A DNA stretch of 64,000 nt from assembly GCF_013459645.1 (NCBI RefSeq), contig NZ_CP054861.1, forward strand, positions 1,662,001 to 1,726,000. The letters are read 5' to 3'. The notes under the pieces were generated by a model. It worked only from the letters and a program-made list of their open reading frames with translations, was not told the DNA's origin and did no database searches. Shown here piece after piece: positions 52,573-61,888 of this stretch. Position numbers and translations under genes: made by a program. The stretch comes from Martelella sp. NC20. Lineage in GTDB: Bacteria; Pseudomonadota; Alphaproteobacteria; Rhizobiales; Rhizobiaceae. Numbering within the stretch: the first letter of the stretch is position 1; every line of letters begins with the position of its first letter.

Positions 52573-54102
52573 ATGAAGATTACCGGCGAATTGCTGATCG
52601 GCAACCAGACGCGCATGGGCGAAAACGGAACGCTGACGGCCGTGGAAGCGGCCACCGGAAAGGTTCTTGCCGGCGCGTTCGGCGGCGCAAGTGCTGCCGA
52701 TCTCGATGAGGCGGCGCGGCTGGCCTGGCAGGCCTTCACCGTCTATCGCGAAACGGCGCTGGAAGACCGGGCGGCGTTTCTGGAAAAGGTGGCCGCAAAT
52801 ATCCTGGCCATCGGCGATGATCTCATCGAGCGCGCCATGGCCGAAAGCGGCCTGCCGCGCGGACGCCTTGAGGGCGAACGCATGCGCACCGTCAACCAGT
52901 TGCGTCTGTTCGCAGGCGTTGTGCGCGAGGGCGCATTTCAGGATCTGCGTTTCGATCCGGCCGATGCAGCGCGCACGCCGCCGAAACCCGATCTCAGGCT
53001 GCGCAAGATCGGCCTTGGCCCGGTTGCCGTCTTCGGGGCATCGAATTTCCCGCTGGCGTTTTCGGTGGCCGGCGGCGATACCGCCTCGGCGCTGGCCTCC
53101 GGTTGCCCGGTCGTGGTCAAGGCCCATCCGGCCCATCCCGGCACGTCGGAACTGGTCGCCCGCGCGGTGCGGCAGGCGGTGATCGACTGCGGCATGCCGG
53201 AAGGCACGTTCTCGATGCTGCATGATACCGGTTACGAGATCGGCAGCGCCCTCGTCGCCCATCCGCTGATCCGCGCCGTCGGCTTCACCGGCTCGCGCAG
53301 AGGCGGCCTCGCGCTGGTCGATATCGCCGCAAAGCGCGACGTGCCGATCCCGGTTTACGCCGAAATGAGCGCGATCAACCCCGTGCTGCTCTTCCCCGAA
53401 GCGCTGAAGGCGCGCGGCGGCGAGATCGGCGCGGGTTTTGCGGCATCGTTGACGCTCGGCGCCGGCCAGTTCTGCACCAATCCGGGGCTGATTGTCGCGG
53501 TCGAAGGCGAGGGGCTCGAAGACTTCAAGGCCAGCGCCGTCGAGGCGCTGAAAGCCGTGCCGGCCCAGACCATGCTGACCCCCGGCATCTGCAAGGCTTA
53601 TCGCGACGGCGTGGCGAAGCTGATCGGCCACGGCGATGTGACGCAACTGGCGGAAGGGCAGGCGGGTGATGCCCATCACGGGCAGGCCGCTCTTTTTGAA
53701 ACGGCGGCCGCGTCCTTCCTTGGCGACAGAAGCCTGCATGACGAAGTCTTCGGCGGCGCCGGTCTGATCGTCAAATGCGCGGACCTCGATGAAGTCGAAA
53801 CCGTGATCGACGCTCTGGAAGGTCAGCTCACCTGCGCCCTGCACATTGGCGAAGGCGACCACAAGGCGGCGAAAAAGCTGATGCCGAAGCTGGAAATGCT
53901 GGCCGGCCGCCTGCTCGTCAACGGGTTTGGCACCGGCGTGGAGGTATCTCCGGCCATGGTTCATGGCGGGCCTTATCCGGCAACATCGGATGCGCGCTCG
54001 ACCTCGGTCGGCACGATGGCCATCGACCGGTTCCTGCGCCCGGTCGCCTATCAGGACATGCCGGCGGACCTGCTTCCCGAGGCCTTGCGCAAGGGGAGCT
54101 GA
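52573..54102 (+). CDS. Alpha-ketoglutarate-semialdehyde dehydrogenase (ALDH family)
   Basis: This 509-residue aldehyde dehydrogenase has the cofactor motif [11 protein letters not shown], the catalytic Glu in YAEMSAINP, and the catalytic Cys in [11 protein letters not shown]. This sequence type is found in KGSADH enzymes, which oxidise alpha-ketoglutarate semialdehyde to 2-oxoglutarate, the last step of 4-hydroxyproline degradation. The ATG at 52573 is chosen over an upstream in-frame start that overlaps the reductase gene. It is the last gene of the plus-strand catabolic run. Confidence 0.9.
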   Translation: MKITGELLIGNQTRMGENGTLTAVEAATGKVLAGAFGGASAADLDEAARLAWQAFTVYRETALEDRAAFLEKVAANILAIGDDLIERAMAESGLPRGRLEGERMRTVNQLRLFAGVVREGAFQDLRFDPADAARTPPKPDLRLRKIGLGPVAVFGASNFPLAFSVAGGDTASALASGCPVVVKAHPAHPGTSELVARAVRQAVIDCGMPEGTFSMLHDTGYEIGSALVAHPLIRAVGFTGSRRGGLALVDIAAKRDVPIPVYAEMSAINPVLLFPEALKARGGEIGAGFAASLTLGAGQFCTNPGLIVAVEGEGLEDFKASAVEALKAVPAQTMLTPGICKAYRDGVAKLIGHGDVTQLAEGQAGDAHHGQAALFETAAASFLGDRSLHDEVFGGAGLIVKCADLDEVETVIDALEGQLTCALHIGEGDHKAAKKLMPKLEMLAGRLLVNGFGTGVEVSPAMVHGGPYPATSDARSTSVGTMAIDRFLRPVAYQDMPADLLPEALRKGS

Positions 54103-54216
54103 TCCGCTCTACCGCCGCCCGGAAATCGGACGTCCTGCCGTGATTGCGTCTGCGCCTCGCCCGGTGGGCATGATGCAGAAGCCGGCCCGAACAGATGATG
54201 TGAAAAGAGACTGCCC

Positions 54217-54708
54217 CTAACCTCGCGCAACGCTCACGCAAAGCTGGGCGGGGATGGTGAGGTGGCGGACGATGGCGGCGACGCGTTCCGGGGTATAATG
54301 ATCGGTCTCGTGCAGCATGTTGACGGTCGCGGCCAGCTCGCCGCCGAGGATGACCGGAAGATTGACCACAGACTGGCAGCCGAGCGAATCGATCAGTTCG
54401 TAATCCGGAAATACTTTCGCGATGTCCTCGATCGTGTTGGCGACGAAGGGGCGGCGTTCGATATGGACGATGTCGAACCAGTCATTGCGCTGGATCGGCT
54501 TGGTGCCGGTTGCCGGATAGGATCTGGGATCGCTGGTATAGGCGCGCCGCGCCAGCCCCGCCGCCATGTCCACCGTCATCACCGTGAAGAGCTTCACGCC
54601 GACGACCGCCTCGGTCAGGGCCTGAAGCGCGCCATAGGCGGCATCGGCGTCCGTGGGTATGGCGATCTCTGTCGCAAACCGGGCAAGCGCCGTTTCGGAA
54701 GTATCCAT
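54217..54708 (-). CDS. GAF-domain protein
   Basis: This protein of about 163 residues matches a single GAF domain (VVGVKLFTVMTVDMAAGLAR, then RPFVANTIEDIAKVFPDYEL and GCQSVVNLPVILGGELAAT). Stand-alone GAF proteins bind small ligands. The ATG at 54708 follows AAGGA and lies one base after the stop of the ABC ATPase gene, so it is the last gene of the dipeptide importer operon. No output domain is present. Its role is unknown; it may bind the transported compound or a metabolite. Confidence 0.78.
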   Translation of the reverse strand: MDTSETALARFATEIAIPTDADAAYGALQALTEAVVGVKLFTVMTVDMAAGLARRAYTSDPRSYPATGTKPIQRNDWFDIVHIERRPFVANTIEDIAKVFPDYELIDSLGCQSVVNLPVILGGELAATVNMLHETDHYTPERVAAIVRHLTIPAQLCVSVARG

Positions 54709-54709
54709 G

Positions 54710-55456
54710 TCATTGTCCTTGGGAATGGCCGCCGCTCGCCGCATAGAGCTCGCGGGCGTAGGGATGTGTCAGGGTGCCGGTCTTGAGCCTGTCGACATCG
54801 GCAATCTCGACGATCCGGCCGCGCCGCATCACCGCCAGCCGGTCGCAAAGGAAAGAAACCACCGGCAGGTTGTGGGTCACCAGCAGGAAGGTGAGGTTCT
54901 GTTCGGCGCGCAGGCGCTTCAGGAGGTTCAGGATTTCCGCCTGCACCGAGACATCGAGCGCCGAGGTCGGCTCGTCCAGCAGCAGCACTTTCGGCTCCAG
55001 CATCAAGGCGCGAGCGATCGCCACCCGCTGGCGCTGGCCGCCGGAAAGCTGGTGCGGATAGCGAAACCGGAAACGCCGGTCGAGCCCGACGGCGGTAAGC
55101 ATCGCTTCCACCCGCTCCGAACGGTTACCGATGCCGTGAACGGCGAGCGGCTCGGACAGCGTGGCGTCGATGGTCTTGCGCGGGTGCAGCGAGCCATACG
55201 GGTCCTGGAACACCATCTGGCAGATGCGGGCGAAATTCCGGTCGAGGTTCTTTCCACGCGCCTTGCCTAGTACGGAGATGTCGCCGCTCCAGTCCGGCGC
55301 GAGGCCGGCGATCGCGCGCAGAATGGTGGACTTGCCCGAGCCGCTCTCGCCGACAAGGGCGAAGCTCTCCCCCTCCGCCACGGTGAGCCCGGCGCCGAAC
55401 ACGACCTTGGTGTCGCCATAGGAAATGTCGACATTCTTGAGGGAAAGCGCGGTCAT
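54710..55456 (-). CDS. Dipeptide ABC transporter ATP-binding protein (DppF type)
   Basis: This 248-residue ATPase has Walker [10 protein letters not shown], the signature [15 protein letters not shown], Walker [13 protein letters not shown] and VTHNLPVV. It is shorter than usual DppF because it lacks the C-terminal cysteine extension, ending soon after TLTHPYAREL. The ATG at 55456 shares a base with the previous stop (TGATG). It works with the ATPase at 55456-56280. Confidence 0.9.
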   Translation of the reverse strand: MTALSLKNVDISYGDTKVVFGAGLTVAEGESFALVGESGSGKSTILRAIAGLAPDWSGDISVLGKARGKNLDRNFARICQMVFQDPYGSLHPRKTIDATLSEPLAVHGIGNRSERVEAMLTAVGLDRRFRFRYPHQLSGGQRQRVAIARALMLEPKVLLLDEPTSALDVSVQAEILNLLKRLRAEQNLTFLLVTHNLPVVSFLCDRLAVMRRGRIVEIADVDRLKTGTLTHPYARELYAASGGHSQGQ

Positions 55457-56280
55457 CACGTATCTCCCCGTTCCAGCACCGGCAGGAACTCCCGGTCCTC
55501 GTCCATGCGCGGCATCGCCGCCAGCAGTCCGCGCGTATAGGGATGGCGCGCCTTTGAAAGCTCGGACGCCACGCATTCCTCGACGATCTCGCCGGATCGC
55601 ATCACCAGGATGCGGTCGCAGTAGCGCGAGACGAGATCGAGGTCGTGGCTGATGAAGATAAGCCCCATGCCCTTGTCGCGGACCAGCCGATCCATGATGT
55701 CGAGCACCTGACCCTGCACCGAAACGTCGAGCGCGGAGGTCGGCTCGTCGGCGATCAAGAGGTCCGGTTCGGGAATCAGCATCATCGCGATCATCACCCG
55801 CTGGCCCATGCCGCCGGAAATCTCGTGCGGATAGAGGCCCATTACCCGCTCGGGATCATCGATCCTGACCGATTCCAGCATGGCGATGCTGCGCGCCCGG
55901 ATATCCCGCCGCGACAGCGAGAAATGGGCGGCGAGCGACTCGCCGATCTGGGCGCCGATTGTCAGCACCGGGTTGAGCGAGAATTTCGGGTCCTGCATCA
56001 CCATAGAGATGCGCGCGCCGCGGATTTTCCGCATGTTCCGCTGCGATTGCGACAGGATGTCGATGCCGTCGAAATCGAGACGATCGGCGGTGACGTCGCC
56101 GGGTGGCGCGATCAGCTTGAGGATCGAACGGCCGGTCATCGATTTGCCGGAGCCGGATTCCCCGACAATGCCGAGCCGCTCCCGGCCAAGGGTGAAGGAA
56201 ATGCCTTTCACCACCGCGACCCGGCCCGCGTGGGTCGGGAAGGAAACGCGGAGGTTTTCGATGTCGAGCAGCGCCGTCAT
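55456..56280 (-). CDS. Dipeptide ABC transporter ATP-binding protein (DppD type)
   Basis: This 274-residue ATPase carries Walker [10 protein letters not shown], the signature [15 protein letters not shown], Walker [13 protein letters not shown] and ISHDLDLV. The frame runs on upstream through the permease gene in another phase, but the ATG at 56280 overlaps the DppC stop by four bases and begins homology. It also lacks the usual oligopeptide-type cysteine tail. Confidence 0.9.
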   Translation of the reverse strand: MTALLDIENLRVSFPTHAGRVAVVKGISFTLGRERLGIVGESGSGKSMTGRSILKLIAPPGDVTADRLDFDGIDILSQSQRNMRKIRGARISMVMQDPKFSLNPVLTIGAQIGESLAAHFSLSRRDIRARSIAMLESVRIDDPERVMGLYPHEISGGMGQRVMIAMMLIPEPDLLIADEPTSALDVSVQGQVLDIMDRLVRDKGMGLIFISHDLDLVSRYCDRILVMRSGEIVEECVASELSKARHPYTRGLLAAMPRMDEDREFLPVLERGDT

Positions 56281-57179
56281 CGTCCCGCCCCCTGTTTCGG
56301 GTCGAGCACGTCGCGCAGCCCGTCGCCGAGGAAGCAGAAACCGAGACTGACGATCAGGATCGCAAAGCCCGGCATGGTCGCCACCCACCACTGGTCGAGG
56401 ATGAAGGCGCGGCCGCGCGAGATCATCGCGCCCCATTCCGGCAGCGGCGGCTGCGCGCCGAGGCCGATGAAGCCGAGGCCCGCCGCCGTCAGGATGATGC
56501 CGGCCATGTCGAGCGTGACGCGGATGATCATCGAGGAAGTGCAGAGCGGCAGGATGTGGCGGAAGATGATCCGCGCCGGCGACGCGCCCTGCATCCTCAC
56601 CGCGTCGATGAATTCGGAGTTGCGGAAGGTCATCGTCTCGGCGCGGGCGATGCGGGCATAGGCCGGCCATGCGGTGATCGCGATCGCGATGATCGCGTTC
56701 TCGATGCCGGGGCCGAGGGCCGCGACGAAGGCGAGCGCGAGGATCAGCTTCGGCATCGACAGGAACACGTCGGTGATGCCCATCATGATCCGGTCGGTCC
56801 AGCCGCCGAAATAGGCCGAGACCGCGCCGGCAAGCAGGCCGATCGGCGCGGAGATGACGGCGACCAGAGCCACGATCATCAGCGTGATCCGCGCGCCGTA
56901 GATGACGCGGGAGAGAATGTCGCGGCCAAGCTCGTCCGTGCCCATCCAGTGTTCGAGGCTCGGCGGCTGCAGCCGTTCGCCGAGCGACTGGCCGAAAGGC
57001 GAATAGGGTGCGAGCCATGGCGCGAAGACCGCCATCACGATCAGCAGCAGCACGATCGCAAGACCGATCGCGGCAAGCGGATTGGCAAGCAGGGCGCTGC
57101 CGGCACGGTAGGATGCGCCAAGGCGCGCCTGCAGGAGCGAGGTCGGGGAATCGGCCAGAAGCCAGTTGCGTGTGATCAT
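56277..57179 (-). CDS. Dipeptide ABC transporter permease (DppC type)
   Basis: This 300-residue permease has the DppC hallmark HWMGTDELGRDILSRVIYGA after the first helix and the coupling loop FIDAVRMQGASPARIIFRHI. It overlaps the DppB gene upstream and the DppD gene downstream by four bases each. With DppB it forms the channel for the imported peptide. Confidence 0.92.
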   Translation of the reverse strand: MITRNWLLADSPTSLLQARLGASYRAGSALLANPLAAIGLAIVLLLIVMAVFAPWLAPYSPFGQSLGERLQPPSLEHWMGTDELGRDILSRVIYGARITLMIVALVAVISAPIGLLAGAVSAYFGGWTDRIMMGITDVFLSMPKLILALAFVAALGPGIENAIIAIAITAWPAYARIARAETMTFRNSEFIDAVRMQGASPARIIFRHILPLCTSSMIIRVTLDMAGIILTAAGLGFIGLGAQPPLPEWGAMISRGRAFILDQWWVATMPGFAILIVSLGFCFLGDGLRDVLDPKQGAGR

Positions 57180-58219
57180 CGGCGCGCCCTCGGATCGATG
57201 ACGCGGTAGAGCACGTCAGACAGTTTGTTGATCAGGATGAACACCGCGCCGACCACCAGCGTTGCGCCGAGCACGGCGTTCATGTCGGCATTCAGCAGTG
57301 CCGTCGTCAGGTAATTGCCGATTCCGGGCCAGGAAAACACCGTCTCGATCATCACCGAGCCTTCCAGCAGGCCGGCGAATGAGAGGCCGATCACGGTGAT
57401 CAGCGGCACGAGAATGGGCCGGAAGGCGTGACGCCAGATCACCAGCCATTCGGCAACGCCCTTGACCCGCGCGGTGGTGACGAAATCCTGGCCGAGCTGG
57501 TCGAGCATGAAGGAGCGGGTCATGCGGGCGATATAGGCGAGGCTGAAAAAGCCCAGCACCGAGGCCGGCAGGATGATATGCGAAAGCGCGTTGAAGAAGA
57601 TCGCGGTATCGCCGGCGATCAGGCTGTCGACGAGCAGCAGCCCGGTGACCGGCGGCACCAACCCGTCGTAAAAGATATCGATCCGCCCCGGTCCGCCGAC
57701 AAGGCCGAAACGGGCGTAGAACAGCGCCAGCCCGACAAGGCCGAGCCAGAAGGCCGGGACCGAATAGCCGAGCATGCCGACGACGCGGATCGTCTGGTCG
57801 ATCCAGCTTCCCCGGAAGCTTGCTGCATAGACGCCCATCGGTACGCCGAGCAGGACGCCGATGATGATGCCGAGCGTCGCCATTTCGAGCGTCGCCGGAA
57901 AGAACCGGGCGAGATCGTCGGAGACCAGCCTCCCGGTCGAGACCGAGCGGCCGAGATCGCCGGAAAGCACATTGACGACGTAATGAAAGAACTGCACCGG
58001 CAGCGGCTGGTCGAGCCCCATCTGCACCCGCGCGGCCTCATAGACCTCCGTCGTTGCCCGGTCGCCGACGACGGAGAGCACCGGATCGATCGGGATCACC
58101 CGGCCGATGAAGAAGGTGATCGCCAGAAGCCCCAGAAAGGTGAGCGCCATGGTGAAAATGACCGAGACGATGCCGCCAAGCATGCGCCCGCTTCGCCTCA
58201 CGCGCGACGGGCCGGCCAT
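57176..58219 (-). CDS. Dipeptide ABC transporter permease (DppB type)
   Basis: This protein of about 347 residues is a DppB permease: an N-terminal helix, VIPIDPVLSVVGDRAT, then six helices with the loop FVTTARVKGVAEWLVIWRHA. The frame is open to a TTG at 58327, but that would place the start over the divergent promoter; I chose the ATG at 58219. The exact start is uncertain. It is the first gene of the operon and is divergent from the XRE-cupin regulator and binding-protein genes. Confidence 0.88.
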   Translation of the reverse strand: MAGPSRVRRSGRMLGGIVSVIFTMALTFLGLLAITFFIGRVIPIDPVLSVVGDRATTEVYEAARVQMGLDQPLPVQFFHYVVNVLSGDLGRSVSTGRLVSDDLARFFPATLEMATLGIIIGVLLGVPMGVYAASFRGSWIDQTIRVVGMLGYSVPAFWLGLVGLALFYARFGLVGGPGRIDIFYDGLVPPVTGLLLVDSLIAGDTAIFFNALSHIILPASVLGFFSLAYIARMTRSFMLDQLGQDFVTTARVKGVAEWLVIWRHAFRPILVPLITVIGLSFAGLLEGSVMIETVFSWPGIGNYLTTALLNADMNAVLGATLVVGAVFILINKLSDVLYRVIDPRARR

Positions 58220-58308
58220 CGTCTCGTCTGTCGGGCCGTCGGGCTCAAAACTCACGTCGGATATTTCCCTCGTCTTCTCGGGGGGGGCGAAGCGCCGTGG
58301 CGGGATAT

Positions 58309-58330
58309 TTTCGCTTGGATAATACAATTA
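58309..58330. promoter_or_regulatory. Motif shared with the first peptide importer operon
   Basis: TTTCGCTTGGATAATACAAT here matches 13505-13527, including an identical ATAATACAAT. It lies in the gap between the DppB gene and the divergent XRE-cupin regulator, and is followed by a similar TTTTGCTTAGATC. Repeated TTxGCTT(A/G)GAT units suggest an operator, perhaps for the adjacent XRE regulator. Confidence 0.35.
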
Positions 58331-58368
58331 TTTTTGCTTAGATCAAAAAAATTATGATGAGGTGGACC

Positions 58369-59010
58369 ATGCGCGAGGCAATCGCCCCGGCGGGAGACGT
58401 ATCGCAGCAGCCGCAGGTGGGGTCGATCATCCGCGCCCGCCGGCAGCAGAAGCAGATGACGCTGACGGCGCTCAGCCAGGCATCGGGCGTGTCCGTCGGC
58501 TATCTGAGCCAGGTCGAGCGCGACCATGCCGTGCCCTCGCTCGGCACGCTGGCGCAGATCGCCCGCGCGCTCGATGTCGGCATCGACTATTTCATCGCCA
58601 CGCCGGCGCCGCGCGACGCGCTGACGCGCGAGGGCGAGCGCACCAAGTTTTCCGTCGACGGCTCCTCGGTGATCTATGAGCGCCTCGGCGCCGATTTTCC
58701 CGGCAACACGCTCTCATCCTTCCTGATGACCGTGCCGCCCGGCTACCGCTCCGAAGTGGTCAGCCATGAGGGCGAGGAGATCATCTATGTGCTGGAGGGC
58801 GAAATCTCCCAGCGCGTCGACAATGACGAAATGATCATGTCGGCGGGCGACAGCCTGCATTTCCGCGGCAGCCAGCCGCATGCATGGTCGAACCATACCG
58901 ACAGGCCGGCGAAGCTTCTATGGGCGGGTACGCTGGCCCTGTTCCGCTCCAACGCCGCCCCAAAAACCGCCGCTCTCACGGCAAAACCGAACCAATCAGA
59001 GGAGAACTGA
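58369..59010 (+). CDS. XRE-family regulator with C-terminal cupin sensor
   Basis: This 213-residue regulator has an N-terminal helix-turn-helix (TLTALSQASGVSVGYLSQVE, about residues 30-60) and a cupin domain (HEGEEIIYVLEGEISQRV, then AGDSLHFRGSQPHAW) that may bind a metal or small ligand. The ATG at 58369 follows GAGGTGG; two earlier ATGs at 58354 and 58357 lack this. It lies two bases before the binding-protein gene and is divergent from the permease/ATPase operon, so it probably controls both. Confidence 0.88.
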   Translation: MREAIAPAGDVSQQPQVGSIIRARRQQKQMTLTALSQASGVSVGYLSQVERDHAVPSLGTLAQIARALDVGIDYFIATPAPRDALTREGERTKFSVDGSSVIYERLGADFPGNTLSSFLMTVPPGYRSEVVSHEGEEIIYVLEGEISQRVDNDEMIMSAGDSLHFRGSQPHAWSNHTDRPAKLLWAGTLALFRSNAAPKTAALTAKPNQSEEN

Positions 59011-59012
59011 AG

Positions 59013-60599
59013 ATGAGACTTTTCAGAACCGCATTGCTTGCGGCAACCCTCACCCTGCCCCTGGGCGCGGGTGCGGCGGTGGCCGAAACGCCCGCCAACA
59101 TGCTGGTCGTGGCGCAGAACATCGACGACATCGTCGCCATCGATCCCGCGCAGGCCTATGAATTCACCTCCGGCGAACTCGTCACCAATACCTATGACCG
59201 ACTGGTGCAGTATGATGCTGAGGACCCGACCGTGCTTTCGCCGGGGCTTGCGGCCGAATGGACGGCCGATGACGCCGCCAAGACCATCACCTTCACGCTG
59301 CGCGACGGCGCCGTCTTCACCTCCGGCAATCCGGTGCGCGCGGAAGATGTCGTGTTCTCGCTCGCCCGCGTGATCAAGCTGAACCTGACGCCCGCCTTCA
59401 TTCTCACCCAGCTCGGCTGGACGCCTGACAATGTCGGCGAGATGGTGACCGCCGACGGCAACACTGTCACGATCAAATACACCGGCGATTTCTCCTCCGC
59501 CTTCGCCCTCAACGTGCTCGCTGCCCGTCCGGCCTCGATCGTCGACGAGGTCGAAGTGATGGCGCACGAGACCGATGGCGACATGGGCAATGCCTGGCTG
59601 AACGCGAATTCCGCCGGCTCCGGCCCCTTCAGCCTCGCCGACTATCGCCCGGCCGAACTGATCCGCCTCAACGCCAATCCCGATTACTTCAAGGGCGCGC
59701 CGGCGATGACATCGGTGATCATTCGCCACGTGGCGGAATCGGCAACGCAGCAATTGCTGCTCACTTCCGGCGATGTCGACATCGCCCGCAACCTGACGCC
59801 GGACCAGATCGCGTCCATAGAGGGCGACGGCATCAAGGTCGAGACCTTCCCGCAGGCCGCCGTCCACTTCCTGTCCTTCAACCAGAAGACCGAGGCGTTG
59901 CAGCCGGAGGCCGTGTGGGAAGCCGCGCGCTATCTGGTCAACTACGAAGGCATGGCCGACAGCTTCCTGAAGGGCCAGATGGAAATCCACCAGGCTTTCT
60001 GGCCGAAGGGTTTTCCCGGCTCCTATGACGAAACGCCTTTCACCTACGACCCTGAAAAGGCCAAGCAGATCCTGGCGGATGCCGGCGTCGAGACGCCGAT
60101 CGACGTGACGCTCGACGTCATCAATGCGGCGCCGTTCACCGACATGGCGCAGTCGCTGCAGGCAAGCTTCGCCGAGGCCGGCATCAATTTCGACATCATC
60201 CCCGGGACCGGCGCGCAGGTCATCACCAAATACCGCGACCGCACCCATGAGGCGATGCTGCTCTACTGGGGTCCGGACTTCATGGACCCGCATTCGAACG
60301 CCAAGGCCTTCGCCTATAACGCCGATAATTCCGACGGCAACTACCAGGCAACCACGACATGGCGGAACGCCTGGGCCGTGCCGGACGACATCAACACCGA
60401 AACCATGGCGGCCCTCTCGGAAGCCGATCCGGACAAGCGCCTCGACATCTATGTCGACCTGCAGAAGAAGGTGCAGGAAACCTCGCCGATCGTGATCATG
60501 TTCCAGGCCGCCTACGAAGTCGCGATGCAGGACGACGTCGACGGCTATGTCAACGGCGCGACGTCGGACTTCGTCTATTACCGGCTGGTGACGAAATAG
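59013..60599 (+). CDS. Dipeptide ABC transporter periplasmic binding protein (SBP family 5)
   Basis: This 528-residue receptor has a Sec signal peptide (MRLFRTALLAATLTLPLGAG, cleaved after AVA). It continues with family-5 features (VAIDPAQAYEFTSGELVTNT, LSPGLAAEWTADDAAKTITF). The ATG at 59013 follows GAGGAGA. It is cotranscribed with the XRE-cupin regulator and divergent from its own permease and ATPase genes. The hydroxyproline genes around it suggest binding of hydroxyproline- or proline-containing peptides. Confidence 0.9.
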   Translation: MRLFRTALLAATLTLPLGAGAAVAETPANMLVVAQNIDDIVAIDPAQAYEFTSGELVTNTYDRLVQYDAEDPTVLSPGLAAEWTADDAAKTITFTLRDGAVFTSGNPVRAEDVVFSLARVIKLNLTPAFILTQLGWTPDNVGEMVTADGNTVTIKYTGDFSSAFALNVLAARPASIVDEVEVMAHETDGDMGNAWLNANSAGSGPFSLADYRPAELIRLNANPDYFKGAPAMTSVIIRHVAESATQQLLLTSGDVDIARNLTPDQIASIEGDGIKVETFPQAAVHFLSFNQKTEALQPEAVWEAARYLVNYEGMADSFLKGQMEIHQAFWPKGFPGSYDETPFTYDPEKAKQILADAGVETPIDVTLDVINAAPFTDMAQSLQASFAEAGINFDIIPGTGAQVITKYRDRTHEAMLLYWGPDFMDPHSNAKAFAYNADNSDGNYQATTTWRNAWAVPDDINTETMAALSEADPDKRLDIYVDLQKKVQETSPIVIMFQAAYEVAMQDDVDGYVNGATSDFVYYRLVTK

Positions 60600-60629
60600 G
60601 TTTTTGGTCCGAGACCACAGCACAACACA

Positions 60630-60660
60630 GAAGGCCGCTTCCGAGAACGGGGCGGCCTTC
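60630..60660. repeat. 31-base hairpin repeat, copy 1
   Basis: A 31-base sequence with perfect 9-base arms GAAGGCCGC and GCGGCCTTC and an inner CCG/CGG pair lies 31 bases after the binding-protein stop. An identical copy occurs at 60856-60886. It probably acts as the transcription terminator, although the following run of Ts is weak. Confidence 0.65.
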
Positions 60661-60710
60661 AACCTGCCGACAAACCCCGTAAGTGAGTACGGAGTCGCCT
60701 CCCTCTCCGC

Positions 60711-60823
60711 CGTCATCCCGGACTTGATCCGGGATCCAGCAAGCGCAAGTCCTTGCGCGCAAAGACTCTTTCTTGAAATCCACCACAAGCGGCCCTGGAT
60801 GCCGGGTCGAGCCCGGCATGACG
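60711..60823. repeat. REP-like palindromic intergenic element
   Basis: About 113 bases with inverted ends (CGTCATCCCGG... and ...CCCGGCATGACG), enclosing two further hairpins (CCCGGACTTGATCCGGG at 60717-60733; GCCGGGTCGAGCCCGGC near 60801-60817). This form is widespread in intergenic DNA of Hyphomicrobiales. It sits between the two copies of the 31-base hairpin. Confidence 0.7.
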
Positions 60824-60855
60824 GAGGAGCTTGAAAAGGACTTTGTCAGCAGTCT

Positions 60856-60886
60856 GAAGGCCGCTTCCGAGAACGGGGCGGCCTTC
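60856..60886. repeat. 31-base hairpin repeat, copy 2
   Basis: Identical in all 31 bases to 60630-60660. It lies 40 bases beyond the stop of the convergent epimerase gene and may serve as its terminator. The 226-base spacing and the REP-like element in between suggest a duplication associated with that element. Confidence 0.65.
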
Positions 60887-60925
60887 GTTCCGTCTCGATG
60901 CCGCGACAGCGTTGCGCGGCGTGGA

Positions 60926-61858
60926 TCAGATGACGATGCCGTTGCGGAAGGGGTCGTCGGGGTGAAAGAGCAGTTCGGCCACCGACATGACATAGGCCTG
61001 ACCGGTGATCGACGGGATCACGCCGCCCTTTTGCCCGGCCTTGTAGGACAGCGTGTAGGTGGAGCCGATGATGCTCTCTTGCACGATCTCCCGGCCTTCG
61101 GCCAGTTGGCCCGCAGCGGCAAGGCAGGCAAGGCGCGCCGAACAGCCGGTCCCGCAGGGGGAGCGGTCATAGGCATCGTCGGGGCAAAGCACGAAATTGC
61201 GGCTGTGCGCCGCATCGTTGCCGGAAGGTCCGTAGAAGATGACATGGTCGACCGGTTCGCCGTTCTCGCCGCCGATTTTCTGGTTGTTGAGTGCGGTGCG
61301 GGTGGCGATGGCGAGATCGGTCAGCTGGCGGATATTGTCCGGCGAGACCCGCACGGGGCTCGGGTCGACCAGAAAAAACCAGTTGCCGCCATAGGCGACG
61401 TCGCCGGCAATAGTGCCGAAATCCGGCACATCGACCGTGATCCCCGCCGAAACCCGGCGGCTTTCGATATTGGTGACCGTGACCGTGCTTTCATCCTGCA
61501 CATCGACGGTGACGATGCCCGCCGGCGTTTCGATCCGGTGAAGCCCCGTGCCGATCCGGCCCATGTGATAAAGCGTGACGGCAAGGCCGATCGTGCCGTG
61601 GCCGCACATGCCCAGAACGGCCCCGACATCGAAATAGATGACGCCGGTGACGCAGGACGGGTCCACCGGCGGCACCAGCAGCGCCCCGACCATGGCGACC
61701 TGGCCGCGCGGCTCCAGCACCACGGCGCGGTAGTTGTCGTAAAAGCGGGTCGCAAGACGCGCCGCGCGCTCGGAAAGCGGGCCTGAGCCGAGATCGGGAA
61801 AGCCGTCGAGGATGACCCGCGTCGGCTCGCCTGCGGTGTGGCTGTCAATCACATGCAT
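60926..61858 (-). CDS. 4-hydroxyproline 2-epimerase (proline racemase family)
   Basis: This 310-residue enzyme has both catalytic cysteines of the family: GMCGHGTIG in the first half and SPCGTGCSAR in the second. The trans-3-hydroxyproline dehydratase subgroup has Thr in place of the second Cys, so this is an epimerase. It converts trans-4-hydroxy-L-proline to cis-4-hydroxy-D-proline in the cytosol, the first step of the pathway. It follows the deaminase gene by 30 bases on the same strand. Its product feeds the D-hydroxyproline dehydrogenase at 48863. Confidence 0.92.
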   Translation of the reverse strand: MHVIDSHTAGEPTRVILDGFPDLGSGPLSERAARLATRFYDNYRAVVLEPRGQVAMVGALLVPPVDPSCVTGVIYFDVGAVLGMCGHGTIGLAVTLYHMGRIGTGLHRIETPAGIVTVDVQDESTVTVTNIESRRVSAGITVDVPDFGTIAGDVAYGGNWFFLVDPSPVRVSPDNIRQLTDLAIATRTALNNQKIGGENGEPVDHVIFYGPSGNDAAHSRNFVLCPDDAYDRSPCGTGCSARLACLAAAGQLAEGREIVQESIIGSTYTLSYKAGQKGGVIPSITGQAYVMSVAELLFHPDDPFRNGIVI

Positions 61859-61888
61859 ACGATGCTCCCTCGCACGGCCCGGATATGA

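Noticed and set aside
54790..59781. Further TGTCGACA occurrences at 54790, 55426 and 59774
   Set aside because: All three are inside coding sequence, two of them encoding Val-Asp pairs, and are not near promoters. They show the core also arises by chance, so only the intergenic sites were listed.
58785..60788. A 667-codon minus-strand open frame
   Set aside because: It lies opposite a well-supported binding-protein gene with signal peptide and ribosome site, and its translation is low-complexity (rich in Arg, Gly, His, Asp) with no domain. It is an antisense shadow typical of high G+C DNA.
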